Positions 40,257-49,402 of a stretch of DNA of 64,000 bases are shown here, piece by piece. The notes beneath the pieces were generated by a model, which worked only from the letters and a program-made list of their open reading frames with translations, was not told the DNA's origin and did no database searches. Origin of the DNA: Herbaspirillum sp. WKF16 (GTDB taxonomy: Bacteria > Pseudomonadota > Gammaproteobacteria > Burkholderiales > Burkholderiaceae_D); the NCBI RefSeq assembly GCF_028993615.1, contig NZ_CP118632.1, positions 2,852,001-2,916,000 on the forward strand, given 5' to 3'. How positions within the stretch are numbered: the first letter of the stretch is position 1; the number at the start of each line of letters is the position of its first letter. The translations under genes and the position numbers were made by a program.

Positions 40257-40280
40257 GCGGCATCGACTGCGGCGTCCATG

Positions 40281-40320
40281 AAAAAAAGCGCCGGTCCTCG
40301 CGGACCGGCGCTTTTTCTTT
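40281..40320. terminator. Bidirectional terminator between emrB and fghA
   Basis: AAAAAGCGCCGGTCC and GGACCGGCGCTTTTT form a strong hairpin with A and T runs; the two genes converge on it. Confidence 0.9.
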
Positions 40321-40335
40321 TCCAGCGGAAAAACC

Positions 40336-41184
40336 TCAGCCCGCCAGCACCTTGTGGTGGAAGCGCAGGTGGTCTTCCATGAAGGTGGAAATGAAGTAAT
40401 AGCCGTGGTCGTAGCCTTCATGCCGGCGCAAGGTCAGCGGCTGCGACGCCGACTTGCAGGCGGCTTCGAACTCCTCCGGCAGCAACTGCTCGGCCAGGAA
40501 TTTGTCGGCCAGGCCCTGGTCGATCAGGATGCCTTGCGGATAGGGCGAGCGCAGGCCGCGCATCAGCTCGCTGGCGTCGTACTGCTTCCACGCCTCGCGC
40601 TCCGCGCCCAGGTAGTTGCCGAAGGCCTTGTGCCCCCATGGGCATTTGGTGGGAGCGGCGATCGGCGCGAAGGCCGAGACCGAGCGGTAGATGTCGCGGT
40701 TGCGCAGCGCCAGCGTCAGCGCGCCGTGGCCGCCCATCGAATGGCCGAAGATGCCGATGCGCTGCGGGTCGGCCGGGAATTCGCGCAGGACGGCCTGGCG
40801 CAGGCCGTGCACCACATAGGAGTACATGCGGTAATGCTGTTCCCACGGCGCCGCGGTGGCATCGAGGTAGAAGCCGGCGCCCACGCCGAAGTCCCAGCTG
40901 TCGCTCTCGCCGGCGATGCCGGCCCCGCGCGGGCTGGTGTCGGGCGCCACCAGGATGATCCCCAGCTCGGCCGCCACGCGCTGCGCGCCGGCCTTGATCA
41001 TGAAGGTTTCCTCGGTGCAGGTGAGGCCGGCCAGGTAGAACAGCACCGGCAGTTTGGCGCCGGCCGCGGCCTGCGGCGGCACGAACACCGAGAAGCGCAT
41101 CGGCAGGCCGATTTCCGCCGGTTCGTGGCGATAAAAACCTTGCACGCCGCCGAAGCAGCCGTGCTCGCTGATGGTTTCCAGCAT
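40336..41184 (-). CDS. fghA: S-formylglutathione hydrolase
   Basis: A 282-aa esterase D-type enzyme that hydrolyses S-formylglutathione to formate and glutathione in formaldehyde detoxification. The nucleophile motif GHSMGG (Ser149), the start CFGGVQGFYRHEPAEIGLPMRFSV, FYLAGLTCTEE and the catalytic His in GYDHGYYF are intact. The ATG at 41184 gives MLETISEHG, the family start; an in-frame ATG at 41217 is less likely. The glutathione-dependent formaldehyde dehydrogenase that normally accompanies it is not in the window. Confidence 0.95.
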   Translation of the reverse strand: MLETISEHGCFGGVQGFYRHEPAEIGLPMRFSVFVPPQAAAGAKLPVLFYLAGLTCTEETFMIKAGAQRVAAELGIILVAPDTSPRGAGIAGESDSWDFGVGAGFYLDATAAPWEQHYRMYSYVVHGLRQAVLREFPADPQRIGIFGHSMGGHGALTLALRNRDIYRSVSAFAPIAAPTKCPWGHKAFGNYLGAEREAWKQYDASELMRGLRSPYPQGILIDQGLADKFLAEQLLPEEFEAACKSASQPLTLRRHEGYDHGYYFISTFMEDHLRFHHKVLAG

Positions 41185-41982
41185 GGGGATGTTGTCCTTT
41201 CCCAATGGTTTGATCATGAGTCGTCGGCGAATTGCCTGAAGCCTGAAAGCGGCCGGTATTATCGCATTGCAAACGGCCCGGCGCGGCCCCTGCCCGCCGG
41301 GCCGCGCGGAAAATATTTCCGACCGGCATGAAAGCGTGCAAAAGCCACGCAAACCCGGCCCTTCCCGATGGGTGATAATGACAAAGGCGGCCGCATGCGG
41401 TATGGTTCAGACAATTAAAAGTAGCAGGCGGCGCGTATCCGGCAAGCACGCGAAAATTACGTTTTTCTGCTGCACATAAGGCAAGCGAGGCTCAAGGTTT
41501 CCGAAGTCGGACCGTTACTGTTTGGCGCGGCGCCGGTTTCGGGCGCCCGGCCGATGGGTCATGAACAGGGCTTCCGTCGGCATCAATACGGGACGGCGCG
41601 GCCGCCCCGTCAAGGAAACATTCCGGCGCTTGGGGAGGCTTGCCGTCTTCGTCGACGCCGGGTATGGACATAAAACAGACAGACATGCGCACTGTCCGTT
41701 ACATGAATAGCAACAAGAACAATCTGATTGAACGGATAGTGGCATACTGCCGGTTTGGTTACCCGAATTGGTAGTATCTACGTAACTTGCGCGTAAGCGC
41801 CCGGAGGCCTGGAAGGCCGCGGCGCCAGCCTTGCCGACGGATCCATCCGATGCGCCGGGCATCGGCGCGGGGCATCGGGTTACAGGTGCAGTCTGTCGAA
41901 AACGAACACGCGGCATGCGCCGGGTGCTCAGGGGTTGCAGCGGGGAGCTGCATAACGACAGGTTTTTGCGATATTCGTCTAC
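41185..41982. other. Long intergenic region, no supported gene
   Basis: About 800 bp between the divergent fghA and the GGDEF-EAL gene. Short open frames occur on both strands, but none has a ribosome binding site or protein-like composition. AT-rich patches near 41410-41470 and 41700-41780 may hold promoters. The gap is much longer than others in this window, so a regulatory RNA or an untranslated leader is possible. Confidence 0.4.
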
Positions 41983-44900
41983 ATGGGAAAACAGAATAAA
42001 ACGGCCGGACGTGCGGGCTATACCCTCAAGACCCTGTTGCTTTTCGTCGCGTTCGTCGGCTCATTCATCGTCATCCAGACCTGGTGGGAGGTTCGCCAGG
42101 ATCGCCTGCTGACCATCGAATCGGAGAAGACCAGTTCCATGGTCGCCGTGCGCAGCGTGCAGGAACACGCCGAGCGCGCCTTCCGCAATGTCGACGCCAT
42201 GCTGCTGGCGACCTCCGACACCATCCGCAATGCCGACCGCGACCTGCTGCAGGACGACCAGGCCCTGTACCAGTTGCTGAGCAACCAGAAGCAGCGGCAG
42301 CAGGCGGTGCTGGCGCTGCGCTACGTCGACCGCAACGGCCTCTCCCGCGCCAGCTCCCTGCGCCCGCAAGACCAGGAGAGCATTGCCGAAGACCAGAACC
42401 TGAAATACGTCGACCGCAATCCGGCGCGTCCGCGCCTGTTCGTGGGCCGCCTCATGCGCAGCCACAGCAACCAGGAGCTGGTGCTGCCGGTGGCGATGAA
42501 CCTGTATGACCGTACCGCCCATCCGGCAGGCATGCTGGTGGCGGAGGTCCGAGCGTCCCACTTCTTCGACTTCTACAAGCGCATCACCAACTTCGAGGCG
42601 ATCGTCTCGCTGCGCACCGAAGACGGCTCGATGATGATCCGCTCGCCCTTCGAGGAACGCTGGCTCAATACCAGCATGGCCGACGCCCGCAGCATGGCGC
42701 GCATCCGCGGCGGCCCAGAGGAAGGCGGCTTCGAGGAAAACTCCTACCTTACCGGCGAACAATTGCTGTTCACCTACAAACGCCTGCAGGACTGGCCGAT
42801 GGTGGTGGTCTATGCGCGCCGCATGGACGACGTGCTGGCGCCCTGGCGCAGCCGCACCGAGAACCGCATCCTGCTGACCACCGGCATCCTCGGCTTCATC
42901 CTGATCGCGCTGATCTCCTTCCTGGTCTACTACCGCTACCAGCGCCGCCTGGACAACGCGCTGTCGGTCAGCGAATACCGCTACCGCAAGCTCTACGAGG
43001 AAGGCAACGATCCCATCGTGCTGATCTCGGCCGACCTGCGCTACCTGGATTGCAACGCGGCGGCGGTGCGCTTCTTCGGCGTGCCGGACAAGGATCGCAT
43101 CATCGGCCGCAAGGTCGGCCTGTTCTCGCGCCAGAAGTCGGTGCACATCGAGCAGCCCGACATCGACGACCTGGTCGCCAAGTCGCTGGCCGGCCAGCCA
43201 CAGCAGTTCGAATGGATCACGGTACGCCGCAACAAGATCATCTATACCGATGTCACCCTCAACCGCGCCGAACTGGACCGCGGTTACGCGATCTTCGCCA
43301 TCCTGCGCGACATCAGCGCCCGCAAGCGCGCCGAGCTGCTGCAGACCGAACAGAACCGCGTGCTGCACATGGTGATGGCCGACGACGACCTGGACGCCAT
43401 CATCTCCGAGATCGTCGCCTTCGCCGACTCCCAGATCCCCTACAGCGCCTGCTGCGTGCTGCTGGTCAACGAACAGGCTTCGCACTTCACCTCCATCCTG
43501 AGCCACCGCCATCCGGAGAACCTGGTGCGCCAGCTGCAAGGCATGGCGATCCGCCACGGCAACGGCGTGGGCGCGGAAGCGGCGCTGCGGCGCGCGCCCT
43601 GCATCGTCACCGACATCGCGCGCGATCCGGTGGTGGAGCACATCCGCACGATGATCGACGCCGAGGTCTACCCTTCCTGCGGCGCCTGGCCGATCATCGG
43701 CAAGGAGGGCCAGCTGCTGGGCGTGTTCTCGGCGCTGCTCAAGGAGAACCAGGCGCCCAGCACCGAGTACCTGCAGTTGGCCAACATCGCCGCCGACCTG
43801 GCCAGCGTGGCCATCGAGAGCCGCCGCGCCGACGAGCGCATCCGCCACCTGGCGCACTATGACGAGCTGACCGGCCTGCCCAACCGCTTCCTGTGCACCC
43901 AGCACGTCTCCAACGCCATCACCCACGCCGAGCACCGCGACGGCATGGTGGCGGTGTTCCTGCTCGACCTGGATCGCTTCAAGAACATCAACGATACCTT
44001 CGGCCACGAAACCGGCGAAGCGGTGCTGCAGGAGATCGCCCAGCGCTTCCGCAACAGCCTGCGCGAACTGGACATCCTGGCGCGCGTGGGCGGCGATGAA
44101 TTCATCGTGCTGGTGGACGATTTCGACGATCCCCTGCAGCTGGGCGAGATTGCGCAGAAGCTGCTGGCCGAGGCGCGCAAGCCCTTCATCATCGACGGCC
44201 AGGAAGCCACGCTGTCGGCCAGCATCGGCATCGCCACCTACCCCGGCGACGGCATGAACGCGCAGGTGCTGATCAAGAACGCCGACATCGCGATGTATCG
44301 CGCCAAGCACCATGGCAAGGACGACTATCGCTTCTTCTCCGACGAGATCAACACCAACACGGTCGAGCGCATCGCGCTGGAGTCCGAGCTGCGGCGCGCC
44401 ATCGAGCGCGGCGAGTTCGTGGTGCATTACCAGCCCAAGGTCAACCTGGAGAGTTCGTCCATCGTCGGCGCCGAGGCGCTGGTGCGCTGGCAACACCCGG
44501 TGCGCGGCCTGCTGCCGCCGGCCGAGTTCATCACGCTGGCCGAGGAAACGCGCCTGATCGACCAGATCGGCCTGTCGGTGCTGGATGTGGCGTGCCGTGA
44601 CGTCGGCCAGTTGCTGGCGCGCGGGCTGGAGTTCGGACGGGTGTCGATCAACCTCACCGGCAGCCAGTTCGGCGACGAGAACCTGCTGGAAGACATCAAG
44701 CGCGTGGTCGAGAGCCACGGCACGCCGCCCTCTTGCCTGGAGTTCGAGATCACCGAAAGCATGGTGATGCACAACCGCGACCAGGCCATCGCCATCATGG
44801 ACGGCATCCGCGCCGAGGGCTTCACCATCTCCATCGACGACTTCGGCACCGGGTATTCATCGCTGGCCTACCTGAAGCGTTTCCCGGTCAATACGCTGAA

Positions 44901-45186
44901 GATCGACAAGTCCTTCATCAACGACATTCCGGACGACCTCAACGACAGCGCCATCGTGCAAGCCATCATCGCGATGGGCCATGCCCTGAACCTGAAGGTG
45001 GTGACCGAGGGCGTGGAAACCGAGAAGCAGCTGCGGGCGCTGCGCGAATTCGGCTCCGACGAGTACCAGGGCTACTACTTCAGCAAGCCGGTGCCCTACG
45101 CGCAGTTCCTGCAACTGCTGCTGGCCCAGCCGCCCGCCGCCCGGGTCGCGCAGGCGCCGGCGCAGGCCGACGGCCAGCAAGCCTGA
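41983..45186 (+). CDS. Multidomain c-di-GMP protein: periplasmic sensor, PAS, GAF, GGDEF, EAL
   Basis: A 1067-aa membrane protein. Two helices (about 15-33 and 296-317) flank a periplasmic double-Cache-like sensor. A PAS domain (YRKLYEEGNDPIVLIS, about 335-450) and a GAF domain (about 465-620) follow, then GGDEF (RVGGDEFIVLVDD, with the RELD inhibitory site five residues before it) and EAL (EALVRWQHP, EITES, DDFGTGYSS). Both catalytic domains look intact, so it may make or break c-di-GMP. The start has no clear ribosome binding site. It stands alone between fghA and an MFS gene. Confidence 0.93.
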   Translation: MGKQNKTAGRAGYTLKTLLLFVAFVGSFIVIQTWWEVRQDRLLTIESEKTSSMVAVRSVQEHAERAFRNVDAMLLATSDTIRNADRDLLQDDQALYQLLSNQKQRQQAVLALRYVDRNGLSRASSLRPQDQESIAEDQNLKYVDRNPARPRLFVGRLMRSHSNQELVLPVAMNLYDRTAHPAGMLVAEVRASHFFDFYKRITNFEAIVSLRTEDGSMMIRSPFEERWLNTSMADARSMARIRGGPEEGGFEENSYLTGEQLLFTYKRLQDWPMVVVYARRMDDVLAPWRSRTENRILLTTGILGFILIALISFLVYYRYQRRLDNALSVSEYRYRKLYEEGNDPIVLISADLRYLDCNAAAVRFFGVPDKDRIIGRKVGLFSRQKSVHIEQPDIDDLVAKSLAGQPQQFEWITVRRNKIIYTDVTLNRAELDRGYAIFAILRDISARKRAELLQTEQNRVLHMVMADDDLDAIISEIVAFADSQIPYSACCVLLVNEQASHFTSILSHRHPENLVRQLQGMAIRHGNGVGAEAALRRAPCIVTDIARDPVVEHIRTMIDAEVYPSCGAWPIIGKEGQLLGVFSALLKENQAPSTEYLQLANIAADLASVAIESRRADERIRHLAHYDELTGLPNRFLCTQHVSNAITHAEHRDGMVAVFLLDLDRFKNINDTFGHETGEAVLQEIAQRFRNSLRELDILARVGGDEFIVLVDDFDDPLQLGEIAQKLLAEARKPFIIDGQEATLSASIGIATYPGDGMNAQVLIKNADIAMYRAKHHGKDDYRFFSDEINTNTVERIALESELRRAIERGEFVVHYQPKVNLESSSIVGAEALVRWQHPVRGLLPPAEFITLAEETRLIDQIGLSVLDVACRDVGQLLARGLEFGRVSINLTGSQFGDENLLEDIKRVVESHGTPPSCLEFEITESMVMHNRDQAIAIMDGIRAEGFTISIDDFGTGYSSLAYLKRFPVNTLKIDKSFINDIPDDLNDSAIVQAIIAMGHALNLKVVTEGVETEKQLRALREFGSDEYQGYYFSKPVPYAQFLQLLLAQPPAARVAQAPAQADGQQA

Positions 45187-45214
45187 GCGGCGGCCCGCGC
45201 CGCCTGCATCGCGC

Positions 45215-46477
45215 CTACTTCGACACCAGCCGGTCGACCTTGTAGAGCGCCGGGAACAGGCGCGCCCACAGCAGCACGATCAGGATGGTGCCGATGCCGC
45301 CGATCAGCACCGCCGGCACCGCGCCGAACCAGGCCGCGGTCAACCCGGACTCGAACTCCCCCAATTGATTGGAAGTGCCGATGAAGACCGAGTTGACTGC
45401 CGACACCCGGCCGCGCATCTCGTCGGGCGTCTCCAGCTGCACGAACGAAGTGCGCACCACCACGCTGAACATGTCGGATGCGCCCAGCACCACCAGCGCC
45501 AGCAGCGACAGCGCGAACGAGGTCGACAGGCCGAACACGATGGTGGCCAGGCCGAACACGCCGACGGCGATGAACATGGTGCGCCCCACCCTGCCATGCA
45601 GGGGATTGCGCGCCAGGAACAGCGCCACCGCCAGCGCGCCGACCGCCGGCGCCGAACGCAGCAGGCCGAGGCCGGTCGAGTCGGTATGCAGGATGTCGTG
45701 CGCATATACCGGCAGCAAGGCGGTGGCGCCGCCCAGCAGCACGGCGAACATGTCCAGCGAGATGGCGCCGAAGATGGCCGGCTTGCTGCGGATGAAGGCC
45801 AGGCCGGCAAACACCGACGACAGGCTGGCGCCGGTCGGCCGGGCCGGCGCCGCGGCGGCCTGCGGCGGCCGCTTGATCAGCGTCAGCAGCAGGCTGCAGG
45901 CGGCGAACAGCGCGCAACTGCTGGCATACACCACGGCCGGCCCGGCCACGTAGAGGAAGCCGCCCACGGCCGGGCCGATGATGATGGCGAACTGCGTGGC
46001 CGAGGCCGATCCGGCGACCGCGCGCGGCAACAGCGCCGGCGGCATCAGGCTGGGCAGCATGGCCGACATGGTGGGCTTGGAAAAGGCCCGTCCGGCGCCG
46101 ATCACGAACACGATGGCGAAGATGATCTCGCGGTTGAGCCAGCCGCCGATGCTGCCCAGCGCCAGCATTGCGGCGGCCAGCGCCTCCACCAGCGCGGAGA
46201 TGCGCGCGACATTGCGGCGATCGTGCTTGTCGGCCACGTGACCGACCACGAACACCAGGAACAGCGAGGGAATGAACTGCACCAGCCCGACGATGCCCAG
46301 GTCGAAGGCGCTGTGGGTGAGCTGGTAGACCTGCCAGCCGACGGCGACGATCTGCATCTGCAGCGCGATGGTGGAGGCGACGTTGGCGCACCAGAACAAC
46401 TTGAACGGCGTGTGCTGGCGCAACGGCCGGCTGTCGGGCCCGGCGGGCGCGTGATTCGGAGTGGATGTGGATGACAT
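45215..46477 (-). CDS. MFS transporter, EntS-like
   Basis: A 420-aa major facilitator with about 12 helices. Family marks are FKLFWCANVASTIALQMQIVAVGWQVYQLT, the motif A-like GHVADKHDRRNVARI and FVIGAGRAFSKPTMSAMLPSL. It belongs to the EntS/MFS_3 group that includes siderophore exporters and macrolide efflux proteins. No siderophore biosynthesis genes are nearby, so the substrate is left open. The ATG at 46477 gives MSSTSTPNHAP; the frame extends upstream without support. The 3' end faces the GGDEF-EAL gene. Confidence 0.9.
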   Translation of the reverse strand: MSSTSTPNHAPAGPDSRPLRQHTPFKLFWCANVASTIALQMQIVAVGWQVYQLTHSAFDLGIVGLVQFIPSLFLVFVVGHVADKHDRRNVARISALVEALAAAMLALGSIGGWLNREIIFAIVFVIGAGRAFSKPTMSAMLPSLMPPALLPRAVAGSASATQFAIIIGPAVGGFLYVAGPAVVYASSCALFAACSLLLTLIKRPPQAAAAPARPTGASLSSVFAGLAFIRSKPAIFGAISLDMFAVLLGGATALLPVYAHDILHTDSTGLGLLRSAPAVGALAVALFLARNPLHGRVGRTMFIAVGVFGLATIVFGLSTSFALSLLALVVLGASDMFSVVVRTSFVQLETPDEMRGRVSAVNSVFIGTSNQLGEFESGLTAAWFGAVPAVLIGGIGTILIVLLWARLFPALYKVDRLVSK

Positions 46478-46682
46478 GAAGCGGTGAGGCGTAAGGATGG
46501 CGTTCTCGTGGCCGTGAAAGCCTGCGGCTTTCCGGTGTGCGTATCGGGAGCGATCTGCGCCGCCCCGGCCGTGCCCTGCAACGCGGCGCCGGCGCGGATA
46601 TACTACCCGATCCCGCCGCAACCGGCGCGCCGCCCCCGCCAGCCCCCGGCGCCGGCGCCGACAACAACAAGGAGAGAATCCC

Positions 46683-47732
46683 ATGCAGTATCGCCAACTC
46701 GGCCGCACCGACGCCAAGGTCAGCCTGATCACCCTGGGCACCATGACCTGGGGCCAGCAGAATACCGAAGCCGAGGCGCATTCCCAGCTCGACTACGCGG
46801 TGGAGCGCGGCGTCAACCTGATCGATGCCGCCGAGATGTATCCGGTGCCGCCCAAGGCCGAAACCCAGGGCCTGACCGAACGCTACCTCGGCACCTGGCT
46901 GAAGAAGTCGGGCAAGCGCGAGCGGCTGCTGATCGCCACCAAGTGCACCGGCCCGGCGCGCAAGCCGCACAATCCGCGCCACGTGCGCGGCGGCATCAAC
47001 AACCTCGACCGCAAGGGTCTCACCGAGGCCCTGAACGGCAGCCTGGAGCGCCTGCAGCTGGACCACGTCGACCTGTACCAGCTGCACTGGCCCGACCGCA
47101 GCGTGAACAGCTTCGGCCAATTGAACTACCAGCACGTGGCCGACGAGACCACGGTACCCATCGAGGAAACGCTGAAGGTGCTCTCCGAGTTCGTGAAGGC
47201 CGGCAAGATCCGCTATATCGGCCTGTCCAACGAAACCTCCTGGGGCGTGGCGCAGTTCCTGCGCGCGGCCGAGCAGCACGGCCTGGAGCGCGTGGTCACC
47301 ATCCAGAACCCGTACAGCCTGTTGAACCGCAGTTTTGAAATCAACCTGGCCGAGTTCGCCCACCGCGAGCAGGTCGGCCTGCTGGCCTATTCGCCGCTGG
47401 CCTTCGGCATGCTGAGCGGCAAATACCTCAACGGCGCGCGCCCGGCCGACGGCCGCCTGACGCTGTTCGAACGTTTCGTGCGCTACACCAATCCGCAGGC
47501 CGAGCGCGCCACCGCAGAGTACGTCGCGCTGGCCCGCCAGCATGGCCTGGATCCGGCGCAAATGGCGCTGGCCTGGGTCAACAGCCGTCCATTCATCACC
47601 TCCAACATCATCGGCGCCACCACGCTGGAGCAGTTGCGCAGCAACCTGGACAGCCTGGAGCTGACGCTAAGCGAGGAAGTGCTGGCCGGCATCGAGGCGA
47701 TCCACAGGAATCAGCCGAACCCGGCGCCCTGA
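46683..47732 (+). CDS. tas: NADP(H)-dependent aldo-keto reductase, Tas-like
   Basis: A 349-aa TIM-barrel oxidoreductase. The start MQYRQLGRTDAKVSLITLGTMTWG, the catalytic Asp/Tyr in NLIDAAEMYPVP, the Lys in LIATKCTGP and the His in LYQLHWPDRSVN match E. coli Tas. The physiological substrate of Tas is not known. AAGGAGAG lies 7 nt before the ATG. A terminator follows at 47753. Confidence 0.93.
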   Translation: MQYRQLGRTDAKVSLITLGTMTWGQQNTEAEAHSQLDYAVERGVNLIDAAEMYPVPPKAETQGLTERYLGTWLKKSGKRERLLIATKCTGPARKPHNPRHVRGGINNLDRKGLTEALNGSLERLQLDHVDLYQLHWPDRSVNSFGQLNYQHVADETTVPIEETLKVLSEFVKAGKIRYIGLSNETSWGVAQFLRAAEQHGLERVVTIQNPYSLLNRSFEINLAEFAHREQVGLLAYSPLAFGMLSGKYLNGARPADGRLTLFERFVRYTNPQAERATAEYVALARQHGLDPAQMALAWVNSRPFITSNIIGATTLEQLRSNLDSLELTLSEEVLAGIEAIHRNQPNPAP

Positions 47733-47752
47733 GCATCAACGCAGTATCCACG

Positions 47753-47782
47753 GAAAAAAACCGGCCCTCGGGCCGGTTTTTC
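47753..47782. terminator. Bidirectional terminator between tas and the BASS gene
   Basis: AAAAACCGGCCC and GGGCCGGTTTTT form a hairpin between two converging genes. Confidence 0.88.
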
Positions 47783-47803
47783 ATTGGACGCGCGATATTG
47801 CGC

Positions 47804-48808
47804 TTAGTCGCCGCCGCCGTCGGCGGCCGCCGCCTGCGCCTCATCCCGGCGCGCGCCGTAGCGCTGGGCCAGGATCGCGCACACCATCAGCTGCAACTGG
47901 TGGAACAGCATCACCGGCAGCAGCACCATGCCGATGGCGCCGCTGGAAAACAGCACCTTGGCCATCGGCACGCCGGAGGCCAGGCTTTTCTTGGAGCCGC
48001 AAAAGACGATGGTGATCTCGTCCTCCTTGTTGAATCCCAGGCGACGGCTGCCCCAGGTGGTGATGCCCATGATGATGGCCAGCAGCACCGCACTGATCAC
48101 CAGCAGCGCCACCAGCATGCTGATGGGCACCTGGCGCCACAGCCCTTCCACCACGGCCTCGCTGAAGGCGACGTAGACCACCAGCAGGATGGAGCTCTGG
48201 TCGACGAACTTGAGCCAGGACTTGTTGCGCTCGATCCAGGCGCCGATCCAGCGCCGGGCGATCTGGCCGGCCACGAACGGCAGCAGCAGCTGGTAGACGA
48301 TCTTGAGGATGGAATCCAGCGAGGAATGCCCTTCGCCGCCATTGGCCACCACCAGCACGCCAACCAGCAAGGGCGTCAGGAAGATGCCCAGCAGGTTCGA
48401 GGCCGATGCGGCGCAGATCGCCGCCGGCACATTGCCGCGCGCCACCGAGGTGAAGGCGATCGAGGATTGTACGGTGGACGGCAGCACGCACAGGAACAGC
48501 AGGCCCAGATAGAGCTCGGGCGTGATCACCTGCAGCAGCACCGGCTTCAACGCCAGGCCGATCAACGGGAAGATGGCGAAGGTGCACAGCAGCACCGTGA
48601 CATGCAGCTTCCAATGCGTGAAACCGGCCACTACCGCCTCGCGCGACAGCTTGGCGCCGTGCATGAAGAACAGCAGCCCGATCATGAAGGTGGTCAGGCC
48701 GTCGAACACGGCGGCGACCTGGCCGGTGCAGGGAAGGATGGAAGCCGTCGCCACCACGGCGATCAGCATCAGGGTCAGGTTGTCGGGCAGGAAGCGCGGT
48801 CGGGCCAT
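47804..48808 (-). CDS. Bile acid:sodium symporter family protein (YfeH-like)
   Basis: A 334-aa inner membrane protein with about 9-10 helices. The BASS features include GLLFFMHGAKLSREAV, LFLCVLPSTVQSSIAFTSVARGN and FCGSKKSLASGVPMAKVLF. It belongs to the YfeH/SBF_like group (DUF4137), in which bile acids are not known substrates, so the true solute is unknown. The C-terminal tail is Ala/Asp-rich. It converges with tas and lies 100 bp downstream of phnA on the same strand. Confidence 0.92.
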   Translation of the reverse strand: MARPRFLPDNLTLMLIAVVATASILPCTGQVAAVFDGLTTFMIGLLFFMHGAKLSREAVVAGFTHWKLHVTVLLCTFAIFPLIGLALKPVLLQVITPELYLGLLFLCVLPSTVQSSIAFTSVARGNVPAAICAASASNLLGIFLTPLLVGVLVVANGGEGHSSLDSILKIVYQLLLPFVAGQIARRWIGAWIERNKSWLKFVDQSSILLVVYVAFSEAVVEGLWRQVPISMLVALLVISAVLLAIIMGITTWGSRRLGFNKEDEITIVFCGSKKSLASGVPMAKVLFSSGAIGMVLLPVMLFHQLQLMVCAILAQRYGARRDEAQAAAADGGGD

Positions 48809-48908
48809 GGCGTTGTCTCGTTGTTCTTGAAGGAATCCGGACGGCAGCAGCCGCCGGGAACCCGCTATTTTACGTGACTGTCGCCACTGCCGAGGATCGG
48901 CCGGCGAC

Positions 48909-49247
48909 TCAGGCCTTCTTGACGAACTCGGTCTTGAGTCCCATCGCGCCGAAGCCGTCGATCTTGCAATCGATGTCGTGGTCGCCTTCGACCAGGCGGA
49001 TGTTCTTGACCTTGGTGCCGATCTTGACCACGCCGCCGCCGCCCTTGAGCTTCAGGTCCTTGATCACGGTGACGGTATCGCCGTCCTGCAGCACGTTGCC
49101 GGCGGCGTCGCGCCATACCTTGGCTTGCTCGGCGGCGGGCGCTTGCTGGGCGCTCCACTCGTGCGCGCACTCCGGGCAGACCAGCATGCCGGCATCCTCA
49201 TAGGTGAACTCTGACTGGCATTGGGGGCAGGAAGGCAAGGCGCTCAT
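48909..49247 (-). CDS. PhnA/YjdM family zinc-ribbon protein
   Basis: A 112-aa protein. The N-terminal zinc ribbon has Cys7-x2-Cys10 and Cys24-x2-Cys27 (CPQC and CPEC). The C-terminal PhnA domain has [26 protein letters not shown] and ends [10 protein letters not shown]. Despite the name, family members are not proven to act on phosphonates; the E. coli protein has no clear role. GAGGATT lies before the ATG. It is monocistronic as far as can be seen. Confidence 0.94.
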   Translation of the reverse strand: MSALPSCPQCQSEFTYEDAGMLVCPECAHEWSAQQAPAAEQAKVWRDAAGNVLQDGDTVTVIKDLKLKGGGGVVKIGTKVKNIRLVEGDHDIDCKIDGFGAMGLKTEFVKKA

Positions 49248-49341
49248 GAAAAATCCTCAGGACGGGAACTGCAAACAGGGAAAGCCGCGCATTGTACCCG
49301 CCTGGCCGGCCGCCGCCATGATCTGCAGCAGGCCCGCCATG

Positions 49342-49371
49342 AAAAACGGCAGGCCCGAAAGCCTGCCGCGG
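49342..49371 (-). terminator. Terminator of the ftr operon
   Basis: CGGCAGGC-tttc-GGGCCTGCCG on the minus strand, followed by TTTTTC, just after the ftrD stop. Confidence 0.85.
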
Positions 49372-49402
49372 ATTGCCTCCGTGGATGGTGGACGCGCGGC
49401 GC

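Noticed and set aside
41267..41953. Short ORFs of about 60-70 codons in the fghA/GGDEF-EAL gap
   Set aside because: They are rich in Arg/Pro/Gly, overlap each other on both strands and lack Shine-Dalgarno sites.
42061..44772. 903-codon ORF antisense to the large GGDEF-EAL gene
   Set aside because: It mirrors the codon bias of the sense gene; the product is Gln/His/Val-rich with no domain, a typical GC-rich shadow.
45096..47561. 821-codon minus-strand ORF over the MFS and tas genes
   Set aside because: The MFS gene is confidently read in another frame and tas on the other strand; the product has no recognisable domain.
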